From contig OZ239146.1 of NCBI GenBank assembly GCA_965194515.1, forward strand, positions 186,001 through 250,000: a DNA stretch of 64,000 bases, written 5' to 3'. Of the stretch, positions 1 to 7,680 are shown one piece after another. Within the stretch, counting starts at the first letter, position 1, and the number at the start of each line of letters is the position of its first letter. The position numbers were made by a program, and so were the translations under genes. The notes below the pieces were generated by a model. It was not told the origin of the DNA. It did not search any database and saw nothing but the letters and a program-made list of their open reading frames with translations. The DNA is from Acidimicrobilacustris europaeus. Its GTDB lineage: Bacteria; Actinomycetota; Acidimicrobiia; Acidimicrobiales; Acidimicrobilacustridaceae.

Positions 1-2
1 GG

Positions 3-731
3 AAAACCGCCGCTGATGGATTCAGCGAGACCTATCACGTGCAGGGATTGCATCCCGAGTTGCTCAAGGTTTTCGCCGACCTTGATAACCATCAGGTGTT
101 TTGGGATCACGTCGGCCGGAGCCGTCAGCTTTACGGCGTTCCGTCCCCGCGAATTCGTCCCACACCGACCGACCAAGAAGTGTGGGAAGCATTCGCTTCG
201 GTGTACTCGGCCCGCGCGGGGCTCGATGCCGCAGCACCTGGCCCGGCTCCGGCCATTCCTGAGGGCTCAAATCTTTTCGAGGTCATGGCCACGTGCGTGC
301 GCGAAGCGCAAGCCGCGAAGGGTGTTGATCTTTCCGAGTACACCAATGAGCAGATCATGATGATGGATCAGCACAACGTGTTCCCGAACATCACGGTCTT
401 GCTCCATCCGGACCTTCTTTCGGTGCTTCGCACGCGTCCTGGCGATACGACCGACGAATGCTGGCTCGACATCTTTAACTTCGATCGAGTTGGAGCGAGT
501 GCGTCGCGCAACAAGCCGATGAAACTTGAAGTCCCGCTTGATTCCATGGCCTTCGGTACAGTCTTCAACCAAGACTTCGACATGTTGCGAACGGCGCAGC
601 GAGGATTGCATCAGCCGGGCTTTACGCGCATCACCCTGTCGCAAGAGGAAAGTCGTATCTTGAATAACCAACTTGCGCTTGAGCGCTATCTCGGAATTTC
701 ACCGAGTCAGATTGAGGGCGATCTTCCGTAA
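3..731 (+). CDS. Rieske-type ring-hydroxylating oxygenase alpha subunit, C-terminal part
   Basis: The reading frame is open from the window edge, so the start and the N-terminal Rieske [2Fe-2S] domain lie outside; 242 residues remain. The fragment opens with the family's catalytic-domain signature around Glu9-Thr-Tyr-His12 and Leu-His17-Pro-Glu. The two histidines match the 2-His part of the mononuclear iron site of aromatic ring hydroxylases. Known family role: dihydroxylation or demethylation of aromatic acids using electrons from a reductase. Substrate cannot be read from the sequence. The stop overlaps the next gene's start by one base (TAATG), and that gene is a PaaX-type repressor, so an inducible aromatic-degradation operon is the natural inference. 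Confidence 0.85.
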   Translation, partial: KTAADGFSETYHVQGLHPELLKVFADLDNHQVFWDHVGRSRQLYGVPSPRIRPTPTDQEVWEAFASVYSARAGLDAAAPGPAPAIPEGSNLFEVMATCVREAQAAKGVDLSEYTNEQIMMMDQHNVFPNITVLLHPDLLSVLRTRPGDTTDECWLDIFNFDRVGASASRNKPMKLEVPLDSMAFGTVFNQDFDMLRTAQRGLHQPGFTRITLSQEESRILNNQLALERYLGISPSQIEGDLP

Positions 732-1579
732 TGGTTGTTGCGACTGCAACTCGTCGTCGGGCCGATGGAGGCCCGAGCGCGCGATCGCTCCTCATCAGCG
801 TCTTGGGTCAGTGGGTTGGCCCGAATGACACGCCAGTGTGGACAGCGACGTTGGTTGGCGCGCTTGAAGCCCTCGGGATCGAATCCCGGGCAGCGCGCCA
901 AGCGGTGAACCGAACGGCAGCCGACGGATGGCTCGAGGGCGAGTCTGTTGGTCGTTACACCCGATGGCGGCTCACAAGTTCCGGTCGTCGCATGATCGGC
1001 TCGGCGGTGCCTCGTGTGCAGCGTTCGATCGTCGCCGATCAAAAGTGGGACGGAACGTTCTTGCTGCTGATGCTCACCGGCACTGCTCTTGACCGCGAGT
1101 CGCGAGAACGACTCGCGGTGGGCCTCGACTTTGAAGGTTTTGGCACGCTTGGCACCGGAACGTGGGTCGCGGTGGGCGAGGGGTCGCGAGAAGGGGCCGA
1201 GGTTGTTCTCACGGCCTGCGGACTCCAAGACGAGGCACTGCTGTTCCACGCCACCACCGTTGAGGGGGCCGAGACCCCGGCTGAAGTCGTGGCCATGGCC
1301 TGGGATCTCGGAACTGCAGCTGCTGCGCACGAGGCGTTCGTTGAGCAATTCGAAACCGCAGTGCCGGCCGATGATGCTGAAGCATTTGCCCTCCGGACCC
1401 GTATGGCGCATGAGTGGCGCCATATCCTGAGCGTCGACCCTTCGTTACCCCCCGAATTGCTCCCTGAGGACTGGATCGGAACCCGGGCCCGAAAGGTCTT
1501 TCAGCGCCAGTTCAGCCAATGGGCGAATGCGGCAACGTCGTACTACATAAGGTTGTCAGAGGAGCCTGTTGTGTCGTAG
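731..1579 (+). CDS. PaaX-family transcriptional repressor
   Basis: The 282-residue protein has the PaaX layout: an N-terminal winged helix (Ala-Arg-Ser-Leu-Leu near residue 17, then a Ser-Arg-Ala-Ala-Arg-Gln recognition-helix region near 52) and a C-terminal part with the conserved Asp-Pro-x-Leu-Pro-x-x-Leu-Leu-Pro-x-x-Trp motif near 239-252. PaaX proteins repress phenylacetate-type aromatic catabolism and release DNA when they bind an aryl-CoA. It is translationally coupled to the oxygenase gene upstream. The effector for this copy is unknown. Family assignment is confident; the link to the neighbouring oxygenase is inferred from position. Confidence 0.85.
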   Translation: MVVATATRRRADGGPSARSLLISVLGQWVGPNDTPVWTATLVGALEALGIESRAARQAVNRTAADGWLEGESVGRYTRWRLTSSGRRMIGSAVPRVQRSIVADQKWDGTFLLLMLTGTALDRESRERLAVGLDFEGFGTLGTGTWVAVGEGSREGAEVVLTACGLQDEALLFHATTVEGAETPAEVVAMAWDLGTAAAAHEAFVEQFETAVPADDAEAFALRTRMAHEWRHILSVDPSLPPELLPEDWIGTRARKVFQRQFSQWANAATSYYIRLSEEPVVS

Positions 1580-1589
1580 ATTGGTCCCC

Positions 1590-2780
1590 ATGACCGAACT
1601 CGACTTCCCCGTCTTCGACTGCGACAACCATTACTACGAGGCCGTAGATGCCTTCACCCGGCATCTCGATCCTCGTACTGCATCACGCACCATTGAGTGG
1701 TGCACGATCAACGGCCGTCAGTACCACGTCATTGGCGGCAAGGTCAGCCATGCAGTGGTCAACCCGACCTTCGATCCGGTTGCGCTTCCCGGTGTGCTCA
1801 AGGATTACTTCCGCGGCAACCCGAACAACGAAAACCCGATCGAACTTCTGAAGCAGCGCGAACCAATTCGTCCCGCGTATCGCGACAAGGACGCACGTAT
1901 TGCGACGCTCGACGAGCACGGTCTTGAAAAGTGCTGGCTATTCCCAACACTTGGCATGATCTACGAAGAACCGCTCCACAAAGATCCGTGGGCAGTCATG
2001 CAGGTGTTCACCGCGTTCAACCGTTGGATGCTCGAAGACTGGTCGTTCAACCATAAGGACCGCATCTTCACCGCTCCGTACATCACGCTTGTCGATGTTG
2101 ATTGGGCAGTGAACGAACTCAAGTTTGCGCTCGACAACGGCGCAACCACGGTTGTTATGCGCCCGGCCGCACCGACCACCGTCGATGGTCAGCGTTCACC
2201 CGCCGATCCCATGTTCGATCCGTTCTGGGGTCTTGTGAACGAATCAGGCATCACTGTCGTGGCGCACGCTGGCGACTCCGGCTACACCGCACATGGTTAC
2301 GGTGAAGACAACGGATTCTCCGCAGGGTTTGGACAGCAAACACGTCCGCAGCCGTTGCGTATGGCCACGATGTTCGATCGTCCCATCGAGGACTTTCTCG
2401 GTTCGCTTGTCTGCGACAAAATGCTCGACCGTTTCCCGAACGTCCGAGTCGCATCAGTCGAAAACGGTTCAGGGTTCCTTCGTGGTCTGCTCAAGAAGCT
2501 CGACAACACCGCAAAGAAGATGCCGGGATGGTTTAGCGAGCAGCCTTCGGAAACCTTCCGTCGCAACATCTGGATCAATCCATTCTGGGAAGACGATGTC
2601 CACGAGGTTGTTGAACTCATGGGTTCCGATCGCGTGATCTTCGGTTCCGATTGGCCGCATATCGAAGGCATGCCGGAACCCCTTGATTACATCGACGAAC
2701 TCAAGGAGTTCTCACCTGCCGTGCAAAAGATGATCATGCGCGACAACGTCACCGAGCTGAACACTCGTCGACCAGCCTGA
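1590..2780 (+). CDS. Amidohydrolase-2 family metal-dependent hydrolase
   Basis: A 396-residue protein of the amidohydrolase_2 (TIM-barrel, ACMSD-like) family. Visible metal-site elements are Asp10-x-Asp12-x-His14 at the start of the barrel, a His in Val-Ala-His-Ala-Gly-Asp in the middle, and the C-terminal Gly-Ser-Asp-Trp-Pro-His motif. Members are decarboxylases or hydrolases, often in aromatic or CoA-ester catabolism. ATG at 1590 is preferred over an in-frame TTG at 1569 because the extra residues are not family-like and would overlap the paaX-like gene. It begins 10 bases after that gene ends, so it probably belongs to the same operon. Exact substrate unknown. Confidence 0.85.
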   Translation: MTELDFPVFDCDNHYYEAVDAFTRHLDPRTASRTIEWCTINGRQYHVIGGKVSHAVVNPTFDPVALPGVLKDYFRGNPNNENPIELLKQREPIRPAYRDKDARIATLDEHGLEKCWLFPTLGMIYEEPLHKDPWAVMQVFTAFNRWMLEDWSFNHKDRIFTAPYITLVDVDWAVNELKFALDNGATTVVMRPAAPTTVDGQRSPADPMFDPFWGLVNESGITVVAHAGDSGYTAHGYGEDNGFSAGFGQQTRPQPLRMATMFDRPIEDFLGSLVCDKMLDRFPNVRVASVENGSGFLRGLLKKLDNTAKKMPGWFSEQPSETFRRNIWINPFWEDDVHEVVELMGSDRVIFGSDWPHIEGMPEPLDYIDELKEFSPAVQKMIMRDNVTELNTRRPA

Positions 2781-2824
2781 ATGGTGGGCCGTTACGGCCC
2801 GTCGCTGTTCCGGGGGGAACGTAC

Positions 2825-2851
2825 AAAGGCCTCCACATTGTGGAGGCCTTT
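2825..2851. terminator. Bidirectional intrinsic terminator
   Basis: Perfect 12-bp inverted repeat (AAAGGCCTCCAC / GTGGAGGCCTTT) with a 3-base loop and T/A runs at both ends. It lies between two convergent genes, so it can serve both. Confidence 0.85.
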
Positions 2852-2898
2852 GTCGCGTCTGAAGTGAGAACTGCAGTGAGTTGTTTTTGCGAGGCAAC

Positions 2899-4623
2899 CT
2901 AGAAGTTGCCGTCGAGGATGAGATCGCGGATTTCTCGTTTAAGGATCTTTCCCGTTGCGCCTCGAGGCAGTGGCTCGTTACGGATAAACCACTTTGAGGG
3001 GATCTTGAACGGCGCAATCCGTTCAGCGAGGAACGCGGAGAGCGCATCAAGATCAATTGTGGTCCCAGGCGTGGGATAAATCGCTGCAACGACTTCTTCG
3101 CCGAGCCGGTCATGGGGAAGTCCAAAGACTGCAACCTCGTGAATGCCATCGTGTTCGAAGATCGCAGCTTCAACTTCGGAGCAATAGACGTTCTCGCCAC
3201 CGCGGAGGACCATGTCTTTGATGCGATCGACGACGTACAGGAATCCTTCATCGTCGAGGTAGCCAAGGTCGCCAGTATGAAGCCATCCGTTACGAATGGT
3301 TTCGGCAGTTGCCTCGGGACGATTCCAGTACCCACGAATGAGCATTGGACCAGCAAGACAGACTTCGCCAACTTCACCGTTGGGTTGTTCGGAATCGTTG
3401 GGGTCAACGATCTTGACCTGCATGATCGGAACAACGCGCCCGGTGCTTGATGGCTTTTCCATGTAGTCAGGACCAGTGTTTCCTGGTCCGTAGCCATTGG
3501 TTTCAGTGAGGCCGTAGCCAAGTTGCGGGCTTGCTTTGCCTGCAAACGAACCTTCGATCTTGCGAACGAGTTCGGGGGCCATCGGTGCGCCACCGCCGCC
3601 GACATTCTTCAGGCTCGAAGTGTCGTACTTGTCGAAATCGGGATGACTGATGAGATCTTGCGACATCGTTGGAACGCCAACGAAGTTGGTGACCTTTTCG
3701 CGATCGATGAGCTGCAGCGCGCGCAATGGATCCCACTTATGCATCATCACAAGTTTTGCGCCCGTGGCTACAGATCCGAGCATGACCGGAACGCAGCCGG
3801 TGACGTGAAACAACGGCACGGTAAGGATGAAGCAAGGTGGAATTGGCGCAGGGGCGGTTGCCGGATCGGGCGGAGTGTCCGGAGCCCAACGAATCGCTTC
3901 AACAGTTGTTCTGCATGCAAATGCGAACAGACCCGACAACACGGCGCGGTTCGTTGAGACCGCACCCTTGGGGACGCCGGTTGTCCCAGAAGTGAAAAGA
4001 ATGGTTGCGTCGTCGTCGGCGGCGACATCGACGGCCGGCATTGGTGCGCCTGGCGTAACGACATCGGCGAGATGGTCACAGCCCGCGGGGAGTTCGCCCT
4101 CTGCGCGAATGACCAATCCCGGGATATTCAGTGCGGAAAGGCGATCGCCAATTCGATCGACTCGTTCGCGATCGGTAATGAGAACTTTTGCGCCAGCGTC
4201 AACCAGACCGAATTCAATTTCCGGACCGGTCCACCAAGCGTTGACCGAGACCGCAATTGCGCCGATCGAGGTTGCTGCGCCGAATGCGGTAACCCATTCC
4301 GGGAAGTTGCGCATATCGATGGCGACACGGTCGCCCTTCTTGATGCCATAACGCTCAACGAGGACGTGCGCGATTTCGTTGATGCTTGTGAGCACTTCGG
4401 CATTCGTCCAGCGCTCATCTTCGAAGACGATGTACACATCTTCGAAGACGATGTACACATCGTCGGCAGGACGCTGTTTGAGCATCTCGAAAAGCGATCG
4501 AAGCGTTGGGGGGAGATTGGCAAAAATGCGGCTGGGATGACCCAGAACCTCGGCTTCAGCGATTTCAAATGGTGCGCCGGGGCCGGTAAGTGCCGCGACT
4601 GCATCTTCGAATGTCATTCCCAT
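2899..4623 (-). CDS. Class I adenylate-forming acyl-CoA synthetase
   Basis: A 574-residue AMP-dependent ligase that would activate a carboxylic acid through an acyl-adenylate to its CoA thioester. All core motifs are present: P-loop Thr-Ser-Gly-Thr-Thr-Gly-x-Pro-Lys-Gly, Tyr-Gly-Leu-Thr-Glu-Thr, the Thr-Gly-Asp-Leu-Gly hinge region, Asp-Arg-x-Lys-Asp, and the C-terminal catalytic lysine in Gly-Ala-Thr-Gly-Lys-Ile. A second ATG two codons downstream is an equally good start. Near residue 60-75 a seven-residue block is duplicated in tandem (see the repeat). Downstream on the same strand lie no other genes; upstream are two thioesterase-like genes, suggesting a CoA-ester handling cluster. Acid specificity cannot be predicted. 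Confidence 0.9.
   Translation of the reverse strand: MGMTFEDAVAALTGPGAPFEIAEAEVLGHPSRIFANLPPTLRSLFEMLKQRPADDVYIVFEDVYIVFEDERWTNAEVLTSINEIAHVLVERYGIKKGDRVAIDMRNFPEWVTAFGAATSIGAIAVSVNAWWTGPEIEFGLVDAGAKVLITDRERVDRIGDRLSALNIPGLVIRAEGELPAGCDHLADVVTPGAPMPAVDVAADDDATILFTSGTTGVPKGAVSTNRAVLSGLFAFACRTTVEAIRWAPDTPPDPATAPAPIPPCFILTVPLFHVTGCVPVMLGSVATGAKLVMMHKWDPLRALQLIDREKVTNFVGVPTMSQDLISHPDFDKYDTSSLKNVGGGGAPMAPELVRKIEGSFAGKASPQLGYGLTETNGYGPGNTGPDYMEKPSSTGRVVPIMQVKIVDPNDSEQPNGEVGEVCLAGPMLIRGYWNRPEATAETIRNGWLHTGDLGYLDDEGFLYVVDRIKDMVLRGGENVYCSEVEAAIFEHDGIHEVAVFGLPHDRLGEEVVAAIYPTPGTTIDLDALSAFLAERIAPFKIPSKWFIRNEPLPRGATGKILKREIRDLILDGNF
4416..4457. repeat. In-frame 21-bp tandem duplication inside the acyl-CoA synthetase gene
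   Basis: Two identical 21-bp copies (4416-4436 and 4437-4457), followed by 4 bases of a third. The duplication adds exactly seven residues, so the protein reads Asp-Val-Tyr-Ile-Val-Phe-Glu twice in succession. Perfect identity suggests a recent slippage event or an assembly error. Confidence 0.95.
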
Positions 4624-4701
4624 AGTGGTTCCCTCCCGACGGCTGACGGGGGAGACGCTACGGGACAGACGGCCTGCTTTGCTACCGGTCGGTAACGCTG
4701 G

Positions 4702-5559
4702 TCAATCGAGCTGACGAACTGTGGTCATCGCAAGGGCCATGAGGCGGTCTTCGGCCCCCTGGTCGCGAACTTCAACACGGACCAAATGGTCTGGGCCTCT
4801 CCTGCCGGCAGATGTCGCAGTAGCGACAATGGGCCCAACTCGGCCGGGACTCAGATAGTGAACCGCAAGGTCGGTGACGATGGCCTCGGGCGTCGGTTCC
4901 ACCGTCGATCGTCCGACCACAAGGCTGCGGGCGGCAGCATCAAGCGCGACTGCGCTCGAACCGCCATGGAGGATTCCCCATGGGTTTCTAAGTCGTTGCT
5001 CGATCGAAAGGTGGACCACGCCGGGGGTCTTGCTTGCCGACAGATTGAAGAACTCATGGGTGGGTGCCGCAAAGATTGGATCGTTGGGGACGTCACGCTC
5101 AATGGGTTTGACCGGGCGGTTGAACGCAGGAGGTCCATTGGCCGGTGTGAGGATGGCGCAGGACATCCACGACGTGGCGACTGCCGCTCCGTCGGAGTCA
5201 GCAACCTCGACACGCGTAACGACAGATGATCGACCCCGACGCAGTACGTGGGTGTTCAGAGTGAGTTCTCCGGTGCCGCGAGCACCAGTCAACGCGTCGG
5301 GCGCGCGTCGAATCATGAGGTTGGTGGTGACGATCCAGTCCGGGAGGCTGGCAAGGCCAGAGGTCATCCCACCGATGGAATCGATGATGCATGTGAGTAG
5401 GTCCGTGCCAAGACGCCCATCGGCATCAAGCGTGGTCGGTGTTCCCGGAAAGTGGCCGACGGTGTGCGGCAGTGTGGCTGTTCCGTCGCCGATCTCTTCA
5501 ATCATCATGAGCAGGTACTGCGCGACGCCGATTTCTGCGGGACTGCCGAATCCGCTCAT
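4702..5559 (-). CDS. Double-hotdog thioesterase-like protein (copy A)
   Basis: A 285-residue protein with two hotdog halves. The second half carries the PaaI-type signature Asn-Pro-Trp-Gly-Ile-Leu-His-Gly-Gly near residue 190, followed by a helix starting Ala-Val-Ala-Leu-Asp-Ala-Ala. The first half has a degenerate equivalent (Gly-Arg-Leu-Gly-Thr-Asp-Leu near residue 48). Hotdog enzymes of this type cleave or bind acyl-CoA esters. The start overlaps the end of its upstream paralogue by four bases (ATGA), so the pair is cotranslated and may form a complex. The substrate is not evident. Confidence 0.75.
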   Translation of the reverse strand: MSGFGSPAEIGVAQYLLMMIEEIGDGTATLPHTVGHFPGTPTTLDADGRLGTDLLTCIIDSIGGMTSGLASLPDWIVTTNLMIRRAPDALTGARGTGELTLNTHVLRRGRSSVVTRVEVADSDGAAVATSWMSCAILTPANGPPAFNRPVKPIERDVPNDPIFAAPTHEFFNLSASKTPGVVHLSIEQRLRNPWGILHGGSSAVALDAAARSLVVGRSTVEPTPEAIVTDLAVHYLSPGRVGPIVATATSAGRRGPDHLVRVEVRDQGAEDRLMALAMTTVRQLD

Positions 5560-6395
5560 AACGCAACGACTTCGGTTGTGGCGGTGGAAACAAGTGCACC
5601 ATTGCCGTCGTGGACATCGACTGAAGCTGTGAGTCGTCCATTTGCTGGGCCACCAATTGCGGTTGCGGTCGCGGTGAGTGGTCCGACACGACCGAGATCG
5701 AGGTACGCCAAGTGCATGTCGGTCGTGACCGCACCGCCGTTGAACAATGAACGAGCAAGCGATGCGGAAGCTTCATCGATGAGCGACGCGTGAACTGCGC
5801 CATGGAGTGCACCGACGGTGTTGCACACAACGGGTCGGAGTTCGATCGACGCGATTCCTGGTTGGCTCACGCGAAGTTCGAGTTCATCGAGGTAGTTCGT
5901 CTCGAGTTTCTCGTGGGCCGAATTCGCATTCATCTTTCGACGGCCAGGCGTCATATTGATGGTGATGTTCACGAGATGTTCGGGTCGGGGAACAACGGCG
6001 AACGTGAGAAGAGCCGATCCCGCTGGTCGTTCGCCATCGGCGAGCAACTCAGCTTCGATCACGAGGGTGCGCCGTCCGCGACGACGAACATGGAGGTTGG
6101 CCTGAAGGAGTTCGGTGGGGCCCGCAGGAAGAAGGTGGATGGACATGTCGGCGGTAAAGGCCCAGTCAGGGTCGGAAGCGGAGATTGAGCGCATTCCGCC
6201 GAGCGCATCAACGAGCATCGCCACCGTGGCGAGTCGGGCCATCCCGTCGGGAGTCGAAGTAAATGGTGTGACAGGCATCCAGCCGCGCACATCGCCCGAT
6301 TCATCTTGTTCGGACTCAAGGGCAAGCAGGCTCATTGCGTGCCGAGGCGGCGGATAGGCCGGACGAGAGTCGTTAGAGGCATCGTCGGCAGGCAC
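5556..6395 (-). CDS. Double-hotdog thioesterase-like protein (copy B)
   Basis: A 279-residue paralogue of the gene just downstream. The same two-half layout is visible, with Gly-Ala-Leu-His-Gly-Ala-Val-His near residue 195 replacing the usual His-Gly-Gly. Both halves share the pattern of a strand rich in basic residues (Arg-Arg-Arg-Gly-Arg-Arg near 104-109). The Gly-Gly to Gly-Ala change may alter catalysis. The neighbour context (acyl-CoA synthetase, second hotdog protein, same strand) supports a role in CoA-ester turnover. Family call is by motif and length; function is inferred. Confidence 0.7.
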   Translation of the reverse strand: MPADDASNDSRPAYPPPRHAMSLLALESEQDESGDVRGWMPVTPFTSTPDGMARLATVAMLVDALGGMRSISASDPDWAFTADMSIHLLPAGPTELLQANLHVRRRGRRTLVIEAELLADGERPAGSALLTFAVVPRPEHLVNITINMTPGRRKMNANSAHEKLETNYLDELELRVSQPGIASIELRPVVCNTVGALHGAVHASLIDEASASLARSLFNGGAVTTDMHLAYLDLGRVGPLTATATAIGGPANGRLTASVDVHDGNGALVSTATTEVVAL

Positions 6396-6459
6396 GAGGA
6401 GCGAGTCTACGGGGCCTGCGCTGTCTTCTTATCGGTCGTCACCGGTAGGGTCAGAACTC

Positions 6460-7566
6460 GTGCGCCAGCGGTCGATGTTCCGGTTTGCCCTTGCTGTAGG
6501 TCTCGGGTTTGCGACGCTCATGTGTGCATCGAACCTGGCACAAGCGCAATCTGCGACGACCACGCCCCGAGTGGTGCCTGCGTCACTTCGGATTCGAGCG
6601 TTTGGTGACGCCGTGACTGCCGGGTTTGGTGTCGATCGTTCTGGTGCAGCGCTTCCAGCCACTGACGCAATGCAATGTCGTCCGAAGTGGATCGGCGACG
6701 GCACCGCAACGACCGCAGGAACTCGATGTTCATCGAACGGCTCAAACGGGCCTGGTTCGCCAGCCGATGAGGTCTCATTCAGTGCCGATTTTGGGATGGC
6801 AAACAAGATGTCGTGGGCCGCACAGGTTGCGAGTCAGCTCGGTGCGGTGGACTTCGCGAACTACGCAGTCACGGGTTCGAGTCTGGCTAGTTGGTTAAAC
6901 CTTCCGCAGGATGACGATGCTCCTAGTGAAGGAGCGCAACACGATCTCCTTGAACGCATCGAACGCGACGATCCCGACATTGTGCTTGCAACGATCGGTG
7001 GGGAAGCGATCCTGCAGCAGCCCGCTGGTGCAGTTCGAACCTGCGCGAAATGGTCTGGCGACGGAATTGAGAGAGCGCAGTTTCTTGCATGCGTGAACGC
7101 ACTTCTTGATCGCCAGTTGGTGAAACAACGTGTGATGGCAATCGCTTTTGATGTCTTGGCCAGCACGCAAAACGCAAAAATGCTCTTCGCTACGTATCTC
7201 CCTGCCGAGCCACAGTTCAGTGTCCTTGTCCCTTGGCAACAGACCGTTCTTGCCGAGGCAATCAACATCCAGATTCGCCAAGCTGTGCAGGGAGTAGCCG
7301 AGTCCGGTGCTGCATGGGCGAAGAGAATCGATGTTGTCGAAGTGTCGTTTCAGGCCGATCGCTGCCCACCGGTCGTCAGATCTGGGCCGGCGTTTCTCGG
7401 GCGCACATGGTTCACGCCTGTTCCACGATGCGGGGTTGGGGCTCCACCCACTCCCAGTGAGCTGGCCTTTACTCCAGTGAGTTTTGGGACGGTTCCAAGT
7501 GCCTCGCTGCAGCAACTCATGGCGAGTGCGGCGATCGAAGTGATCCAGCGCCAGGCCTGGTCCTAG
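6460..7566 (+). CDS. Secreted SGNH-hydrolase-like protein lacking catalytic residues
   Basis: A 368-residue protein starting at GTG (an ATG follows five codons later). It has a Sec signal peptide: a hydrophobic stretch followed by Ala-Gln-Ala and a likely cleavage near residue 30. The SGNH fold is recognisable: block I reads Phe-Gly-Asp-Ala-Val-Thr-Ala-Gly, block II is near Asn-Tyr-Ala-Val-Thr-Gly, block III reads Ile-Gly-Gly-Glu-Ala. In active enzymes block I has Gly-Asp-Ser and block III has Gly-Gly-Asn-Asp. Here the nucleophilic serine is alanine and the asparagine is glutamate, and no block V Asp-x-x-His was found. It is therefore probably a non-catalytic exported binding protein. Several cysteines may form disulfides. 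Confidence 0.7.
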   Translation: MRQRSMFRFALAVGLGFATLMCASNLAQAQSATTTPRVVPASLRIRAFGDAVTAGFGVDRSGAALPATDAMQCRPKWIGDGTATTAGTRCSSNGSNGPGSPADEVSFSADFGMANKMSWAAQVASQLGAVDFANYAVTGSSLASWLNLPQDDDAPSEGAQHDLLERIERDDPDIVLATIGGEAILQQPAGAVRTCAKWSGDGIERAQFLACVNALLDRQLVKQRVMAIAFDVLASTQNAKMLFATYLPAEPQFSVLVPWQQTVLAEAINIQIRQAVQGVAESGAAWAKRIDVVEVSFQADRCPPVVRSGPAFLGRTWFTPVPRCGVGAPPTPSELAFTPVSFGTVPSASLQQLMASAAIEVIQRQAWS

Positions 7567-7576
7567 GGAGTCGCTT

Positions 7577-7595
7577 GCCGGCGCCTACCGCCGGC
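7577..7595. terminator. Hairpin after the SGNH-like gene
   Basis: Perfect 7-bp GC-rich stem (GCCGGCG / CGCCGGC) with a 5-base loop, 10 bases after the stop codon. No strong T-run follows, so termination is possible but not certain. Confidence 0.5.
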
Positions 7596-7680
7596 GGATT
7601 TGGCGTTTCCTCTGACCGTTGATGGGTGGCAGGATGGGAAACGTTCGTAGGCCCTTGCGGCCAAATGGGGGAGGACTCAA

